DNA of 43,070 nt, taken from Arthrobacter sp. GTDB taxonomy: Bacteria; Actinomycetota; Actinomycetes; Actinomycetales; Micrococcaceae. The notes under the pieces are model-generated. The model was not told where the DNA came from. It worked only from the letters and a program-made list of their open reading frames with translations, and made no database searches. This document shows positions 1 to 7,979 of this stretch, piece after piece (the stretch's first letter is position 1; the number at the start of each line of letters is the position of its first letter). Location: positions 1 to 43,070 of the forward strand of contig NZ_JAPSHJ010000032.1 of the NCBI RefSeq assembly GCF_031179985.1, in the 5' to 3' direction. A program made the position numbers and the translations under genes.

Positions 1-1
1 C

Positions 2-67
2 ACGAAGGATAACTACAAGAAGGAACTCATCGACACCGGGTACTACACCGAGGCCGACGTCAAGTAG
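2..67 (+). CDS. chvE: Multiple-monosaccharide ABC transporter substrate-binding protein, C-terminal end (partial)
   Basis: Only the last 21 codons are in the window, in frame from base 2 to the TAG at 65-67. The tail contains the residues NYKKELIDTGYYTEADVK, which resembles the C-terminus of ChvE-type periplasmic-binding-fold lipoproteins. These capture xylose, arabinose, galactose or glucose outside the membrane and deliver them to the transporter. The identification rests mainly on the next two genes, a cognate ATPase and permease in the usual order. The start and the sugar-binding residues lie upstream of the window, so the sugar cannot be inferred. Confidence 0.7.
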   Translation, partial: TKDNYKKELIDTGYYTEADVK

Positions 68-81
68 CACTGTCCAGGGGC

Positions 82-112
82 TTGTGGCCGGACCCCCGAG
101 GTCCGGCCACAA
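82..112 (+). terminator. Strong intercistronic hairpin after the binding-protein gene
   Basis: A perfect 13-bp inverted repeat (82-94 and 100-112, core GTGGCCGGACC) encloses a 5-nt loop, 14 bases after the stop codon. No T-run follows. That fits a partial terminator or a stabilising 3' hairpin which keeps binding-protein mRNA more abundant than the ATPase and permease mRNA, a common arrangement in sugar ABC operons. The role is inferred from position. Confidence 0.6.
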
Positions 113-178
113 ACCTTTACCCCGCCGCCCTGCAGCCGCAGGACAGCACAAGTTTCGATCATTCAGTGGGAATTGACG

Positions 179-1708
179 ATGAATACACCCATTCTTCAAA
201 TGCGAGGAATCACCAAGACCTTCCCGGGAGTGAAGGCCCTTCAGGACGTCACCCTGGACGTGAACCGCGGCGAAGTCCATGCCATTTGCGGTGAAAACGG
301 GGCCGGCAAGTCCACCCTTATGAAAGTGTTGTCGGGCGTCTACCCGCACAACTCTTTCGAGGGCGACATCCTCTTCGAAAACGAACCGTGCAGTTTCTCC
401 AACATCTCTGACAGCGAGAAGCGCGGCATCGTCATCATCCACCAGGAACTGGCCCTCAGCCCCTACCTCTCCATCGCAGAGAACATCTATTTGGGGAACG
501 AGCAGGCCACCCGCGGTTGGGTCGACTGGCGCAAGACCAACCTCGAGGCCGCAAAGCTGCTGGCCCGGGTGGGACTGAGCGAGAACCCTATTACTCCGGT
601 GCAGCACATCAGCGTCGGCAAGCAGCAGCTCGTCGAGATCGCCAAGGCGCTGTCAAAGGAAGTAAAGCTTCTCATCCTTGATGAACCTACGGCTGCGCTG
701 AACGACGAGGACTCCGGCCATCTGCTGGACCTCATCCTGCATCTCAAAGGCCAGGGCGTCACCAGCATCATCATCAGCCATAAGCTCAACGAGATCCGCA
801 AGGTGGCTGACGCCGTCACCATCATCCGCGACGGCAAGACCATCGAGACGCTCCGGCTCGACGAAGGGCAGATCACCCAGGAGCGGATTATCCGCGGGAT
901 GGTTGGCCGCGACCTGGAGAGCCTCTACCCTGACCGCGATCCGCAGATCGGCGAGGAAGTCCTGCGGATCGAAGATTGGTCTGTCCAGCACCCGCAGGAC
1001 CATTCCCGGATCGTGGTGCATAACGCCAGCCTGAACGTCCGCAAGGGTGAAGTGGTGGGCATGGCAGGCCTGATGGGTGCGGGCCGCACCGAACTCGCGA
1101 TGAGCGTGTTCGGACGCACTTACGGCCGCGCCATTTCAGGCAAGGTGTACAAGTACGGCAAGGAAATCAACACGTCCACCGTGTCCGAGGCGATCAGCCA
1201 CGGCATCGCCTACGCCACCGAGGACCGCAAGCAGTATGGCCTGAACCTCATTGAGGACATCAAGCGCAACATCTCCCTGGCTGCGCTCCGCAAGCTCGTC
1301 AAAGGCGGGTGGGTGGACGGGAACGAAGAGACGATCGTCGCCAACCGCTACCGCACCAGCATGAACATCAAGGCACCCACCGTCGCGGCCATTACCGGCA
1401 AGCTCTCCGGCGGAAACCAGCAAAAGGTGGTGCTCAGCAAGTGGATGTTCTCGGACCCCGACGTACTGATTCTTGACGAACCCACCCGCGGAATCGATGT
1501 CGGTGCCAAATTCGAGATCTACACGATCATTGCGCGCCTTGCAGCCGAAGGAAAGGCAGTCATCGTGATTTCGTCCGAACTGCCCGAGCTTCTGGGTATC
1601 TGCGACCGCATCTATACGTTGTCCGCAGGACACGTCACGGGCGAGGTGCCAATTGCCGAAGCCACCCAAGAGAAGCTCATGCACTACATGACCAAAGAGA
1701 AGGAATAG
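179..1708 (+). CDS. mmsA: Multiple-monosaccharide ABC transporter ATP-binding protein
   Basis: Cytoplasmic ATPase of a carbohydrate importer of the RbsA/XylG/GguA type, with two ABC domains in one chain (509 aa, normal for the family). The first domain has Walker [10 protein letters not shown] at residues 38-46 and Walker B LLILDEP at 164-170. Its signature is degenerate (VGKQQ), as is usual in this family. The second domain has a degenerate Walker A (GLMGAGRTE), a good signature LSGGNQQ near 410 and Walker [12 protein letters not shown]. An in-frame TTG lies two codons upstream at 173. I chose the ATG at 179 because the protein then begins [15 protein letters not shown], and a GTGGGA-like site lies at suitable distance. 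It sits between the binding-protein and permease genes on the same strand. The exact sugar is unknown. Confidence 0.9.
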   Translation: MNTPILQMRGITKTFPGVKALQDVTLDVNRGEVHAICGENGAGKSTLMKVLSGVYPHNSFEGDILFENEPCSFSNISDSEKRGIVIIHQELALSPYLSIAENIYLGNEQATRGWVDWRKTNLEAAKLLARVGLSENPITPVQHISVGKQQLVEIAKALSKEVKLLILDEPTAALNDEDSGHLLDLILHLKGQGVTSIIISHKLNEIRKVADAVTIIRDGKTIETLRLDEGQITQERIIRGMVGRDLESLYPDRDPQIGEEVLRIEDWSVQHPQDHSRIVVHNASLNVRKGEVVGMAGLMGAGRTELAMSVFGRTYGRAISGKVYKYGKEINTSTVSEAISHGIAYATEDRKQYGLNLIEDIKRNISLAALRKLVKGGWVDGNEETIVANRYRTSMNIKAPTVAAITGKLSGGNQQKVVLSKWMFSDPDVLILDEPTRGIDVGAKFEIYTIIARLAAEGKAVIVISSELPELLGICDRIYTLSAGHVTGEVPIAEATQEKLMHYMTKEKE

Positions 1709-1713
1709 CGAAC

Positions 1714-3024
1714 ATGTCCGCCCTCAGAGAATCCCTGAGCTTCCTGACAAGCCGCCTGCGCCAGGTCGGCATTTTCGTCGCCCTGATACTCATCGTCATC
1801 CTGTTCCAGGTCCTGACCGATGGCATCCTCCTGCAGCCGCAGAACGTCAGCAACCTGGTGGTCCAGAACAGCTACATCCTGATCCTGGCCATCGGCATGG
1901 TGATGGTGATCATCGCCGGCCACATTGACCTCTCCGTCGGCTCCGTTGCGGGGTTCATCGGAGCTGTTTCAGGCGTGATGATCGTGCACTGGGGGTGGGC
2001 CTGGTGGATCGCCATTCCCGCGTGCCTGCTGGTAGGCGCCCTCGTCGGTGCCTGGCAAGGCTACTGGATCGCCTACGTAGGAATTCCGGCCTTCATCGTC
2101 ACCCTGGCCGGGATGCTGATCTTCCGCGGCCTCACCCTCATCACACTGAAGAACCAGCAGATCACCCCGTTCCCCGATGAGCTCCGTGCCCTGGGTGGCG
2201 GCTTCCTTCCTGATATTTCCGGCGGTACATCCGTCCTGGAATTCCTGACAGTGATCCTCGGCGTCGGCGGCACAGCTGCGATCCTCTTCCAGGCCATCAA
2301 GGAACGCCGGGTTCGCCGGAAGTTCAACCTCGAAAACGAGCCCATGGCCTGGTTCGCTGTCAAAACCGCCTTCATTGCGCTGCTGATGCTGATCATCACG
2401 TTCCTCCTTGCCAGCTACCGCGGAACCCCGATCGTCCTGATCGTCCTGGCTGCTCTGGTGATCCTGTACTCGGCTCTGATGAACAACAGCGTTTTTGGCC
2501 GCCACGTCTACGCCATTGGCGGGAACCTGCACGCCGCTGAACTGTCCGGTGTCAAAACCAAAGCCGTGACCTTCCGGTTGTTCGTCAACATGGGTGTACT
2601 TGCAGCACTGGCAGGACTCGTGTTCACCGCCCGCCTGAACTCCGCGCAGCCCGCCGGCGGTACCGGCTTTGAGCTCGATGCCATCGCCGCAGCCTTTATT
2701 GGCGGAGCAGCTGTGCAGGGCGGCATCGGCACCGTGGCTGGAGCCATGATCGGTGGCCTCATCATGGGCGTGCTGAACAACGGTATGTCCATCCTTGGCC
2801 TCGGCACCGACTATCAGCAGCTGATCAAGGGCCTGGTTCTCCTGCTGGCCGTCGGCTTTGATATCTTCAACAAGAACCGAAGCGGCAGCGGCGGCGGATC
2901 CACCATCGGTAGCCGCTTCAAGCGCAAGACCTCGCCGCCAGCAGGCAGTGAGAGCACCACCCCCGTTTCCGGTGCGCCAGTCGGTGACAGGCCCGAGAAA
3001 GCCGCAGCTTCGCGGAACCCCTGA
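1714..3024 (+). CDS. mmsB: Multiple-monosaccharide ABC transporter permease
   Basis: Integral-membrane channel subunit of the same importer (436 aa, BPD_transp_2 family). It has about ten hydrophobic segments, among them one near residues 20-40 and the glycine-rich permease loop near 275-345. The start lies 5 bases after the ATPase stop, with GAAGGAA upstream overlapping the previous gene's end, so translation is probably coupled. The last 45 or so residues form a hydrophilic tail rich in Ser, Gly, Pro and Lys that is longer than the transport core needs and is presumably cytoplasmic and disordered. Gene order (binding protein, ATPase, permease) matches chvE-gguA-gguB. Confidence 0.9.
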   Translation: MSALRESLSFLTSRLRQVGIFVALILIVILFQVLTDGILLQPQNVSNLVVQNSYILILAIGMVMVIIAGHIDLSVGSVAGFIGAVSGVMIVHWGWAWWIAIPACLLVGALVGAWQGYWIAYVGIPAFIVTLAGMLIFRGLTLITLKNQQITPFPDELRALGGGFLPDISGGTSVLEFLTVILGVGGTAAILFQAIKERRVRRKFNLENEPMAWFAVKTAFIALLMLIITFLLASYRGTPIVLIVLAALVILYSALMNNSVFGRHVYAIGGNLHAAELSGVKTKAVTFRLFVNMGVLAALAGLVFTARLNSAQPAGGTGFELDAIAAAFIGGAAVQGGIGTVAGAMIGGLIMGVLNNGMSILGLGTDYQQLIKGLVLLLAVGFDIFNKNRSGSGGGSTIGSRFKRKTSPPAGSESTTPVSGAPVGDRPEKAAASRNP

Positions 3025-3063
3025 AATCCCCCGTCAGATCCCCCGTAAAGAAAGAGTTTTTCC

Positions 3064-3273
3064 ATGTCTAGCCCCAGCCATCGCATTGATATCCAGGTGA
3101 CCAGCCGCCACCTCCTCGACGAGCGCCTCGAAGCTGCCGTGCGTGACCTCCAAGAGGTTGCAATGGCTGCAGGGACCCACGGCATCCTGCTCACCCGAAA
3201 CAAGCCAGGGCACTACACCGCCACGCTTTCGGACCAGGTGCCCTTCGGAATGACCCGGGAACTCATCCACTAA
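3064..3273 (+). CDS. Small conserved hypothetical protein at the end of the sugar ABC operon
   Basis: A 69-residue soluble protein that I do not recognise. It starts at ATG 3064 with AAAGAAAGAG upstream, 39 bases after the permease stop, and a strong terminator follows it. It is therefore probably the last cistron of the transporter operon. It is predicted as helix (DERLEAAVRDLQEVAMAAGTHG) followed by a strand-rich end, without cysteines, a signal peptide or a membrane segment. The N-terminal half (IDIQVTSRHLLDERLEAAV) looks like a small alpha/beta fold. No function can be assigned. Confidence 0.7.
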   Translation: MSSPSHRIDIQVTSRHLLDERLEAAVRDLQEVAMAAGTHGILLTRNKPGHYTATLSDQVPFGMTRELIH

Positions 3274-3280
3274 TCAAAGG

Positions 3281-3320
3281 GCTTCCCGCGGGAGGGGGAT
3301 CCCGCGGGAAGCGCCTTGTT
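3281..3320 (+). terminator. Rho-independent terminator of the sugar ABC operon
   Basis: A perfect 13-bp stem (3281-3293 and 3300-3312, GCTTCCCGCGGGA) with a 6-nt G-rich loop is followed by a T-rich stretch (TTGTTTATT). It lies 8 bases after the preceding stop codon. This is the best intrinsic terminator in the window. Confidence 0.85.
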
Positions 3321-3351
3321 TATTCGCCGTAAAAAAGGGGGGAAGAAGGGC

Positions 3352-3546
3352 ATGTCTGAACCTGGTGAAGACTGGAGTCAACTGGTTGGCCGCGTTGTTG
3401 AACTGCGCAGGAACGGACAGGTGGTCCGCATTGCCGAAGTCGAGGATGTGACCCCGGATTCGTCCATCCTGTGGCTGCGATTTGATGGCAACCACGGCCG
3501 CCAGCTTGTCACCAGGACGGACGGTTACGAGCTTCGCCCCCTGTGA
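3352..3546 (+). CDS. Small conserved hypothetical protein
   Basis: A 64-residue soluble protein, rich in Val and Arg and predicted as beta strands (WSQLVGRVVELRRNGQVVRIAEVEDVTPDSSILWLRF). It looks like a small SH3-like or beta-barrel fold, but I cannot name a family. The frame is open from a TTG at 3316 inside the terminator. ATG 3352 is the likely start because a GGAAGAAGG ribosome site precedes it at good spacing. Its last 38 bases overlap the end of the convergent DoxX-like gene, so the two transcripts would be antisense at their 3' ends. Confidence 0.65.
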   Translation: MSEPGEDWSQLVGRVVELRRNGQVVRIAEVEDVTPDSSILWLRFDGNHGRQLVTRTDGYELRPL

Positions 3547-3952
3547 CGGTCCTGCCTGATGCAAGCCGGTTCAAGGCCAGGGCGCCTACCAGCAAACCAA
3601 AGTCTCTTAGGGCCACATCAAAGAACCCCGGCACCAGCAGCAGGTTCACTATGATCCCTGCCAACCAAGCGGCCACCACCAATGAGCCGATCTTGGGACG
3701 CCAAGCCACCAGCAGGCCTGCGAGGATTTCCACCGCTCCCACCCCGTACATAAAGGTCTGGGGACTTACCGGCATGATCTGTGTGGCAAGGGGAGCCAGG
3801 TAGCTGGTCCAATCCACAAGGAAGTTGGTGAATTTGTCGATTCCGAACGCAATCGGCGCAATGGTAAAGACGGTTCGAAGCAGCAGAAAAGCCTGCTGTG
3901 TCCCGTGATGCCGAGCCTCCTGTGCAACGGGCTGCGGCTGATGGTCAAGCAT
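3509..3952 (-). CDS. DoxX-family membrane protein
   Basis: A 147-residue inner-membrane protein with four hydrophobic segments: FLLLRTVFTIAPIAFGI, FMYGVGAVEILAGLLVAW, SLVVAAWLAGIIVNLLLV and FGLLVGALAL. The pattern and length fit DoxX/DoxD-like proteins, several of which are tied to thiol or oxidative-stress homeostasis. The start ATG at 3952 has a near-perfect AAGGAGGAAG site. The gene is transcribed away from the cysteine-rich regulator at 4043 across a 90-bp shared promoter region, so it is the obvious candidate target of that regulator. Substrate unknown. Confidence 0.75.
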   Translation of the reverse strand: MLDHQPQPVAQEARHHGTQQAFLLLRTVFTIAPIAFGIDKFTNFLVDWTSYLAPLATQIMPVSPQTFMYGVGAVEILAGLLVAWRPKIGSLVVAAWLAGIIVNLLLVPGFFDVALRDFGLLVGALALNRLASGRTVTGGEARNRPSW

Positions 3953-3962
3953 GACTTCCTCC

Positions 3963-4030
3963 TTCTAAAAGTGCTGATACTTGACTTTAGAATTGAGGCC
4001 TTGTTATGTCAATGGTCGTTGATTTTAGAG
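3963..4030. promoter_or_regulatory. Shared promoter region with repeated TTTAGA elements
   Basis: Between the divergent DoxX-like and regulator genes the sequence becomes AT-rich. Two similar copies of TTGAYTTTAGAR occur at 3981-3992 and 4019-4030, and TTCTAAAA, the core in opposite orientation, lies at 3963-3970. An inverted repeat TCAA-N6-TTGA (4009-4022) recalls the CAAC-N6-GTTG box of SufR. These are plausible operators for the adjacent regulator. Binding is inferred only. Confidence 0.5.
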
Positions 4031-4042
4031 TAGGATTTCATT

Positions 4043-4711
4043 ATGACTGCAGCGGAGACCGGTCTGAGTATGGGCAAGGCTCTCAGTGCCTTAGGTGACC
4101 CCTCCCGCCGGGCCGTGTTTGAGTACGTCCTTCATGCTGATGGCCCTGTGGGCCGCGATGAAGTTGCCGGATCGTTGGGGATGGTGCGGAGTACAGCGGC
4201 CTTCCACTTGGACCGGCTGGCGGCCGAAGACCTCCTGGAAGTCTCCTTCCGGCGGCTGACCGGCAGGACCGGGCCGGGATCCGGACGGCCTCACAAGCTC
4301 TACTCCCCCGCGGTTCGGGAAGTGGCTATAAGCCTTCCTCCACGGCGCTATGACCTGGCCGGCGAACTGCTCGCAGCTGGAGTGGAAGCCGCCGTCGAAA
4401 CCGGCATACCGGTAGCTGAAGCCCTGCAGAGCGTTGCCGCCCGCGCCGGAGAGGAGATCGGCCAGGAGGCGGCCACCCTTGAGGGTGCGCTGGAGCTTTA
4501 CGGCTACAAACCCAACGCCGGGGAGGACGGCAGCCTTCAACTGCTCAATTGCCCCTTTCACCGCCTGTCCAGGGCTCACACGTCCACCATCTGCGGCCTC
4601 AATCTCGATCTCCTGGCTGCAGTGGCCGGGACAGCGGAGCCAGGCTGCTACAAGGCCGTCCTGGAGCCGCAGGCGGAGCGGTGCTGCGTCCGTCTGGTGC
4701 CGCAGGACTAA
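4043..4711 (+). CDS. Helix-turn-helix regulator with SufR-like cysteine cluster
   Basis: A 222-residue DNA-binding protein. The N-terminus carries an ArsR/MarR-like winged helix (LSALGDPSRRAVFEYVL, then GSLGMVRSTAAFHLDRLAAEDLL). The C-terminal part has Cys at about 172, 186, 205, 217 and 218 in an arrangement NCPFH-x9-C-x18-C-x11-CC. This resembles the iron-sulfur region of SufR-type repressors, so redox or Fe-S sensing is likely, although exact ligands cannot be fixed by eye. The start is ATG 4043 after a TAGGAT site. It lies alone on its strand, divergent from the DoxX-like gene, and probably represses itself and that gene. No suf genes are in view, so this need not be SufR itself. Confidence 0.75.
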   Translation: MTAAETGLSMGKALSALGDPSRRAVFEYVLHADGPVGRDEVAGSLGMVRSTAAFHLDRLAAEDLLEVSFRRLTGRTGPGSGRPHKLYSPAVREVAISLPPRRYDLAGELLAAGVEAAVETGIPVAEALQSVAARAGEEIGQEAATLEGALELYGYKPNAGEDGSLQLLNCPFHRLSRAHTSTICGLNLDLLAAVAGTAEPGCYKAVLEPQAERCCVRLVPQD

Positions 4712-4760
4712 CACCCCAAAGGCACCAGCCGACGTCGGGCCTCACTGATCCGGTCGCGCT

Positions 4761-5633
4761 TCAGTCCTCCGTCGGAGTAGTACGAAGCGAGTGATAGGTG
4801 CGCCAGCTATGCTCGGGCGCGAAGCCCAGCAGACGTTTCGCCTTGTCTATGGAGAGCATGGTCTCGTGTTCCCCCAGTTCCTTGGTCACGGTGACCGCCG
4901 GGAACACTTCAGCAGCCAGGCTTGCGCTGGACCGCTGCATCACCGTGTCGGCGTTGGCAATGATGAAAGCCTCAAAACCAGGGGGCTGGTATTCCAGTGC
5001 CCTGGCCACGGCCTGGGCACCATCCCGTCCGTCGATGTAGCCCCAGAGGTTCCACTTGCGTAAGGACGCGTCGGCGTCGAAGGCCGGGAAGGCCTCGTAG
5101 TCTCCAGGGTCCATGACGTTGGAAAATCTCAGGGCCACGATACTCAGTTCAGGATCCCAACGGGTCAGCTGTATGGCCATCTGCTCTTCGAGGTGCTTGA
5201 CGAGGGAGTAGGTGCTTTCGGGCCGCGCCGGATACTCCTCGTCCACCGGAATGTAGGGCGGATCTTCGTCGAAGGGTAAGCCCAACAAGGTCTCGCTGGA
5301 GGCATATACCAGTTTCCTGATACCCGCCCGCCGAGTTGCTTGGAAAACGTTGTATGTGGACAGCATGTTGTTTTCAAAAGTGGCTGCATCGGGGGCCAGT
5401 CCGGGGGCTGGAATTGCAGCCAGATGAACCACCGCATCCACGCCGCCGTGCCTGTCGTCCAGCCCCAGGAGCGCGTCCAGGACGTGCCCGTAATTCGTCA
5501 GGTCAATCTGGGTAAAACCCCGTGATTTCGGGCCCAAACGGTCCAGATTGGTGACGTCGTGACCATCCTCATTCAGCCGACGGACCACACTTCTGCCAAG
5601 CTTTCCGCTTCCACCGGTAACTGCAATTCTCAT
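4761..5633 (-). CDS. NAD(P)-dependent epimerase/dehydratase (extended SDR)
   Basis: A 290-residue cytoplasmic short-chain dehydrogenase of the extended, sugar-nucleotide type. It has an N-terminal Rossmann motif TGGSGKLG (residues 6-13), an acidic residue after the second strand (D31) that favours NAD, the DLTNYGHV region, HLAAIP near 70, SSE near 112-114 and the catalytic Tyr142-x3-Lys146 (YSLVK). The substrate cannot be read from the sequence; UDP-sugars or simple sugar lactones are both possible. Its end converges with the cysteine-rich regulator, and its start diverges from the carbonic anhydrase gene over about 176 bp. It appears to be monocistronic. Confidence 0.85.
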   Translation of the reverse strand: MRIAVTGGSGKLGRSVVRRLNEDGHDVTNLDRLGPKSRGFTQIDLTNYGHVLDALLGLDDRHGGVDAVVHLAAIPAPGLAPDAATFENNMLSTYNVFQATRRAGIRKLVYASSETLLGLPFDEDPPYIPVDEEYPARPESTYSLVKHLEEQMAIQLTRWDPELSIVALRFSNVMDPGDYEAFPAFDADASLRKWNLWGYIDGRDGAQAVARALEYQPPGFEAFIIANADTVMQRSSASLAAEVFPAVTVTKELGEHETMLSIDKAKRLLGFAPEHSWRTYHSLRTTPTED

Positions 5634-5809
5634 GCCCCTACACTAGGGCCCGAACACGTTTTCGCCGCTTTCACACGGTGAGAAAATTCACTGGGAACAG
5701 CTCACCGGGGCACTTCACACAGAGCCCCAGGACATCGCCCGGACTTTTTCTCGTGGTATTTCTCTGAACACCCCAACAGCAACACCGCTGTTTTTTGTAA
5801 AGGATGGGA

Positions 5810-6625
5810 ATGCGTTCCACACCAGAAATCACCCGAAAGTCCCTGCTCATTGGATCGGCGTGGGGGCTGCTTGCCCTCACTGCCGGCTGCGCCAAGCCCA
5901 CGACAGGCAGTGAGGCCCTTCCCTCCAGCACGCCAACTGTCACAACGGCCAACGTGGCCCACTGGGCCTATGAAGGCGCGGAGGGTCCCGGGGATTGGGG
6001 GAATCTCAGCCAGGCCTTCCAGACCTGCGCCACGGGCAAAGCACAGTCGCCCATTGATATACCGGCGGCCACACCCAAGTCTTCGGCGCCCATGAGCCTG
6101 GCCTACTCCGCTTCCGAATGCGAAGTCCATGACAACGGCCATACTGTCGAGTTGCACGCAGGGTCAGCCCAAAGCCTCACTGTTAGCGGTAAGAATTACG
6201 CCTTCAAGCAAATGCACTTCCATGATCCGTCTGAACACACCATCGGGGGATCCCGCTACGACGTCGAGTTCCACTTTGTCCACCAGTCTGATGACGGCGT
6301 TCTTGCCGTCGTCGGGCTTCTGGCGAAAGCGGGAAAGGCGAATCCGGCGTGGGCACCATTCGTCGATGCTGCCGCTGGGTCCACCTCGGCGCGTTCGATC
6401 GGGAGCGTGAACCTCGCGTCCTTGCTTCCCGCTTCTCTGGAACACTTTGCCTACGAAGGGAGCCTCACCACTCCCCCGTGCACGGAGAATGTGCTCTGGC
6501 TGGTGTTGGATCAGCCGATCGAACTCGGCGCCGACCAGATCACCAAACTGCGTGCCGTCCACTCGGCAAACAACCGTCCTACGCAGGAATTGAACAGCCG
6601 CACGGTCACCCTGGTGAACCAGTAG
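5810..6625 (+). CDS. Alpha-class carbonic anhydrase lipoprotein
   Basis: A secreted zinc enzyme that interconverts CO2 and bicarbonate outside the membrane. The N-terminus is a lipoprotein signal with lipobox LTAGC (Cys27), followed by a Thr/Ser linker. The alpha-CA signature is complete: His136 and His138 in MHFHDPSEH, His155 in VEFHFVH, the proton-network Glu142, the TTPPCTE motif, and a likely disulfide from Cys73 to the Cys in TPPCTE. The length of 271 aa fits bacterial alpha-CAs. An upstream in-frame ATG exists at 5804, but AAAGGA overlaps it and sits five bases before ATG 5810, so the latter is chosen. The gene is isolated and divergent from the dehydrogenase. Confidence 0.9.
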   Translation: MRSTPEITRKSLLIGSAWGLLALTAGCAKPTTGSEALPSSTPTVTTANVAHWAYEGAEGPGDWGNLSQAFQTCATGKAQSPIDIPAATPKSSAPMSLAYSASECEVHDNGHTVELHAGSAQSLTVSGKNYAFKQMHFHDPSEHTIGGSRYDVEFHFVHQSDDGVLAVVGLLAKAGKANPAWAPFVDAAAGSTSARSIGSVNLASLLPASLEHFAYEGSLTTPPCTENVLWLVLDQPIELGADQITKLRAVHSANNRPTQELNSRTVTLVNQ

Positions 6626-6672
6626 GCGCTCCGGGGCAAGACGTGCCAGCCTGACATGATTGACTGTTGCAC

Positions 6673-7770
6673 ATGACAGCCTGGACCAGTACACCCTTCT
6701 CGCGTCTGCTGAACATTGACTTGCCCATCGTGCTGGGGCCGTTCGGGGGCGTTTCCTCGATCGGCCTCACAGCCGCGGTCAGTGAAGGAGGCGGGCTGGG
6801 GTCGTTTGGCCTGTACGGCTATGACCCGGACCGGATCAGGGCAACGGCCCATGCCCTTAACGAAGCAACAACCAAGCCTTACGCGCTGAACCTGTGGCTT
6901 CCCATTCCGGGCGAAGAACCTCCGCAGCCCGACGAGGCAGAGTTTGCGGCCTTCGTTGAGGTCCTCCGTCCCTATTTCGAGGCTGTGGGGGTGGAGCCGC
7001 CTGCCAGGCCTGCAGGCTACCTGCCCGATGTTGACGGACAAATCCAGGCAGCACTGGAGGCAGAACCCGCCGCCCTCAGCTTCGTATTCGGCGTTCCGTC
7101 CAAAGAAGTCATCGATGCTGCACACGCCCGCGGCATCATCGTGATGGGAACCGCCACCACCGTCGAGGAGGCCCTGGCCCTGGAAAAGGGCGGCGTGGAC
7201 GCGATTGTGGCCTCGGGCATGGAAGCCGGCGGCCACAAGGTGTCCTTCCTGGATAAGCCCGAGAATTCGCTGATCGGCACTTTCTCCCTGGTGCCGCAGG
7301 TGGCAGACGCTGTGGCAGTTCCCGTCGTTGCTGCCGGAGGAGTTGCCGACGGCCGCGGAGTTGCTGCTGCCCTCACCCTGGGAGCTGACGCCGTACAGAT
7401 CGGTTCGGCTTTCCTGGCCACCAAGCAATCCGCTGCCAGCAACGGATACCGGGCTGCGCTTCGGAGTCCCGGGACGCGGCAGACCGTGCTCACGCGGGCC
7501 TACAGCGGCAGGTTGGGCCGCGGTATCCCTAACCGGATTGCCCGGGAACTTACCGATCCCCGGCTTCATGCACCCTTCCCCGTACAGAACTGGCTGACCG
7601 GACAGTTCCGCGCCAAAGCAGCGCAGCTGGACATCCCGGAGCTGATGTCACTGTGGGCAGGTCAGTCCGCACCGCTTATCGCGGCAGCGCTTGATAGCGA
7701 CGGCGACGCCGCTCACCTGATGCAAAGGATCGTCGACTCCACGTCCCGGATTCTGGACGGACGCAGCTGA
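6673..7770 (+). CDS. Nitronate monooxygenase family FMN enzyme
   Basis: A 365-residue cytoplasmic TIM-barrel flavoprotein of the nitronate monooxygenase/2-nitropropane dioxygenase family, which oxidises toxic alkyl nitronates such as propionate 3-nitronate. Visible family features are the N-terminal PIVLGPFGG strand, the catalytic-His motif EAGGHK near residue 192, the phosphate-binding segment VPVVAAGGVADGRG and the following LGADAVQIGSAFLAT. A TTG two codons upstream is possible. ATG 6673 gives the expected N-terminus, though no clear ribosome site is seen for either. It follows the carbonic anhydrase by 47 bp on the same strand without an evident functional link. Confidence 0.85.
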   Translation: MTAWTSTPFSRLLNIDLPIVLGPFGGVSSIGLTAAVSEGGGLGSFGLYGYDPDRIRATAHALNEATTKPYALNLWLPIPGEEPPQPDEAEFAAFVEVLRPYFEAVGVEPPARPAGYLPDVDGQIQAALEAEPAALSFVFGVPSKEVIDAAHARGIIVMGTATTVEEALALEKGGVDAIVASGMEAGGHKVSFLDKPENSLIGTFSLVPQVADAVAVPVVAAGGVADGRGVAAALTLGADAVQIGSAFLATKQSAASNGYRAALRSPGTRQTVLTRAYSGRLGRGIPNRIARELTDPRLHAPFPVQNWLTGQFRAKAAQLDIPELMSLWAGQSAPLIAAALDSDGDAAHLMQRIVDSTSRILDGRS

Positions 7771-7835
7771 CTCGCAGCTGAGGAGCCTGAGAAGCACTGA
7801 CAGAACGGCGAGTCAGAGTCCTGCTGTCTGGTGTA

Positions 7836-7841
7836 TATAAT
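7836..7841 (+). promoter_or_regulatory. Possible -10 element upstream of the first GAF-ANTAR gene
   Basis: A consensus TATAAT stands out in the 209-bp gap before the gene at 7980. No convincing -35 lies 16-18 bases upstream. If it is used, the transcript has a leader of roughly 130 bases containing a short GGGTC-GTTTT-GACCT hairpin. Confidence 0.35.
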
Positions 7842-7979
7842 TTTCCGGTACGGTTTAGCAGAAGGCCGTTGGGGAGTTCTTCGATCCGGCTCCTGCCGCC
7901 GATACCTTGTCCTCACTTTTGGGGGCAGTGTCTGCAGTGCCGGGTCGTTTTGACCTGAGCGAAACGGCATCAAACAAAC

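Noticed and set aside
3316..3351. TTG start extending the small protein at 3352
   Set aside because: It would begin inside the terminator hairpin region and adds only a Lys/Gly-rich stretch translated from the ribosome-binding sequence.
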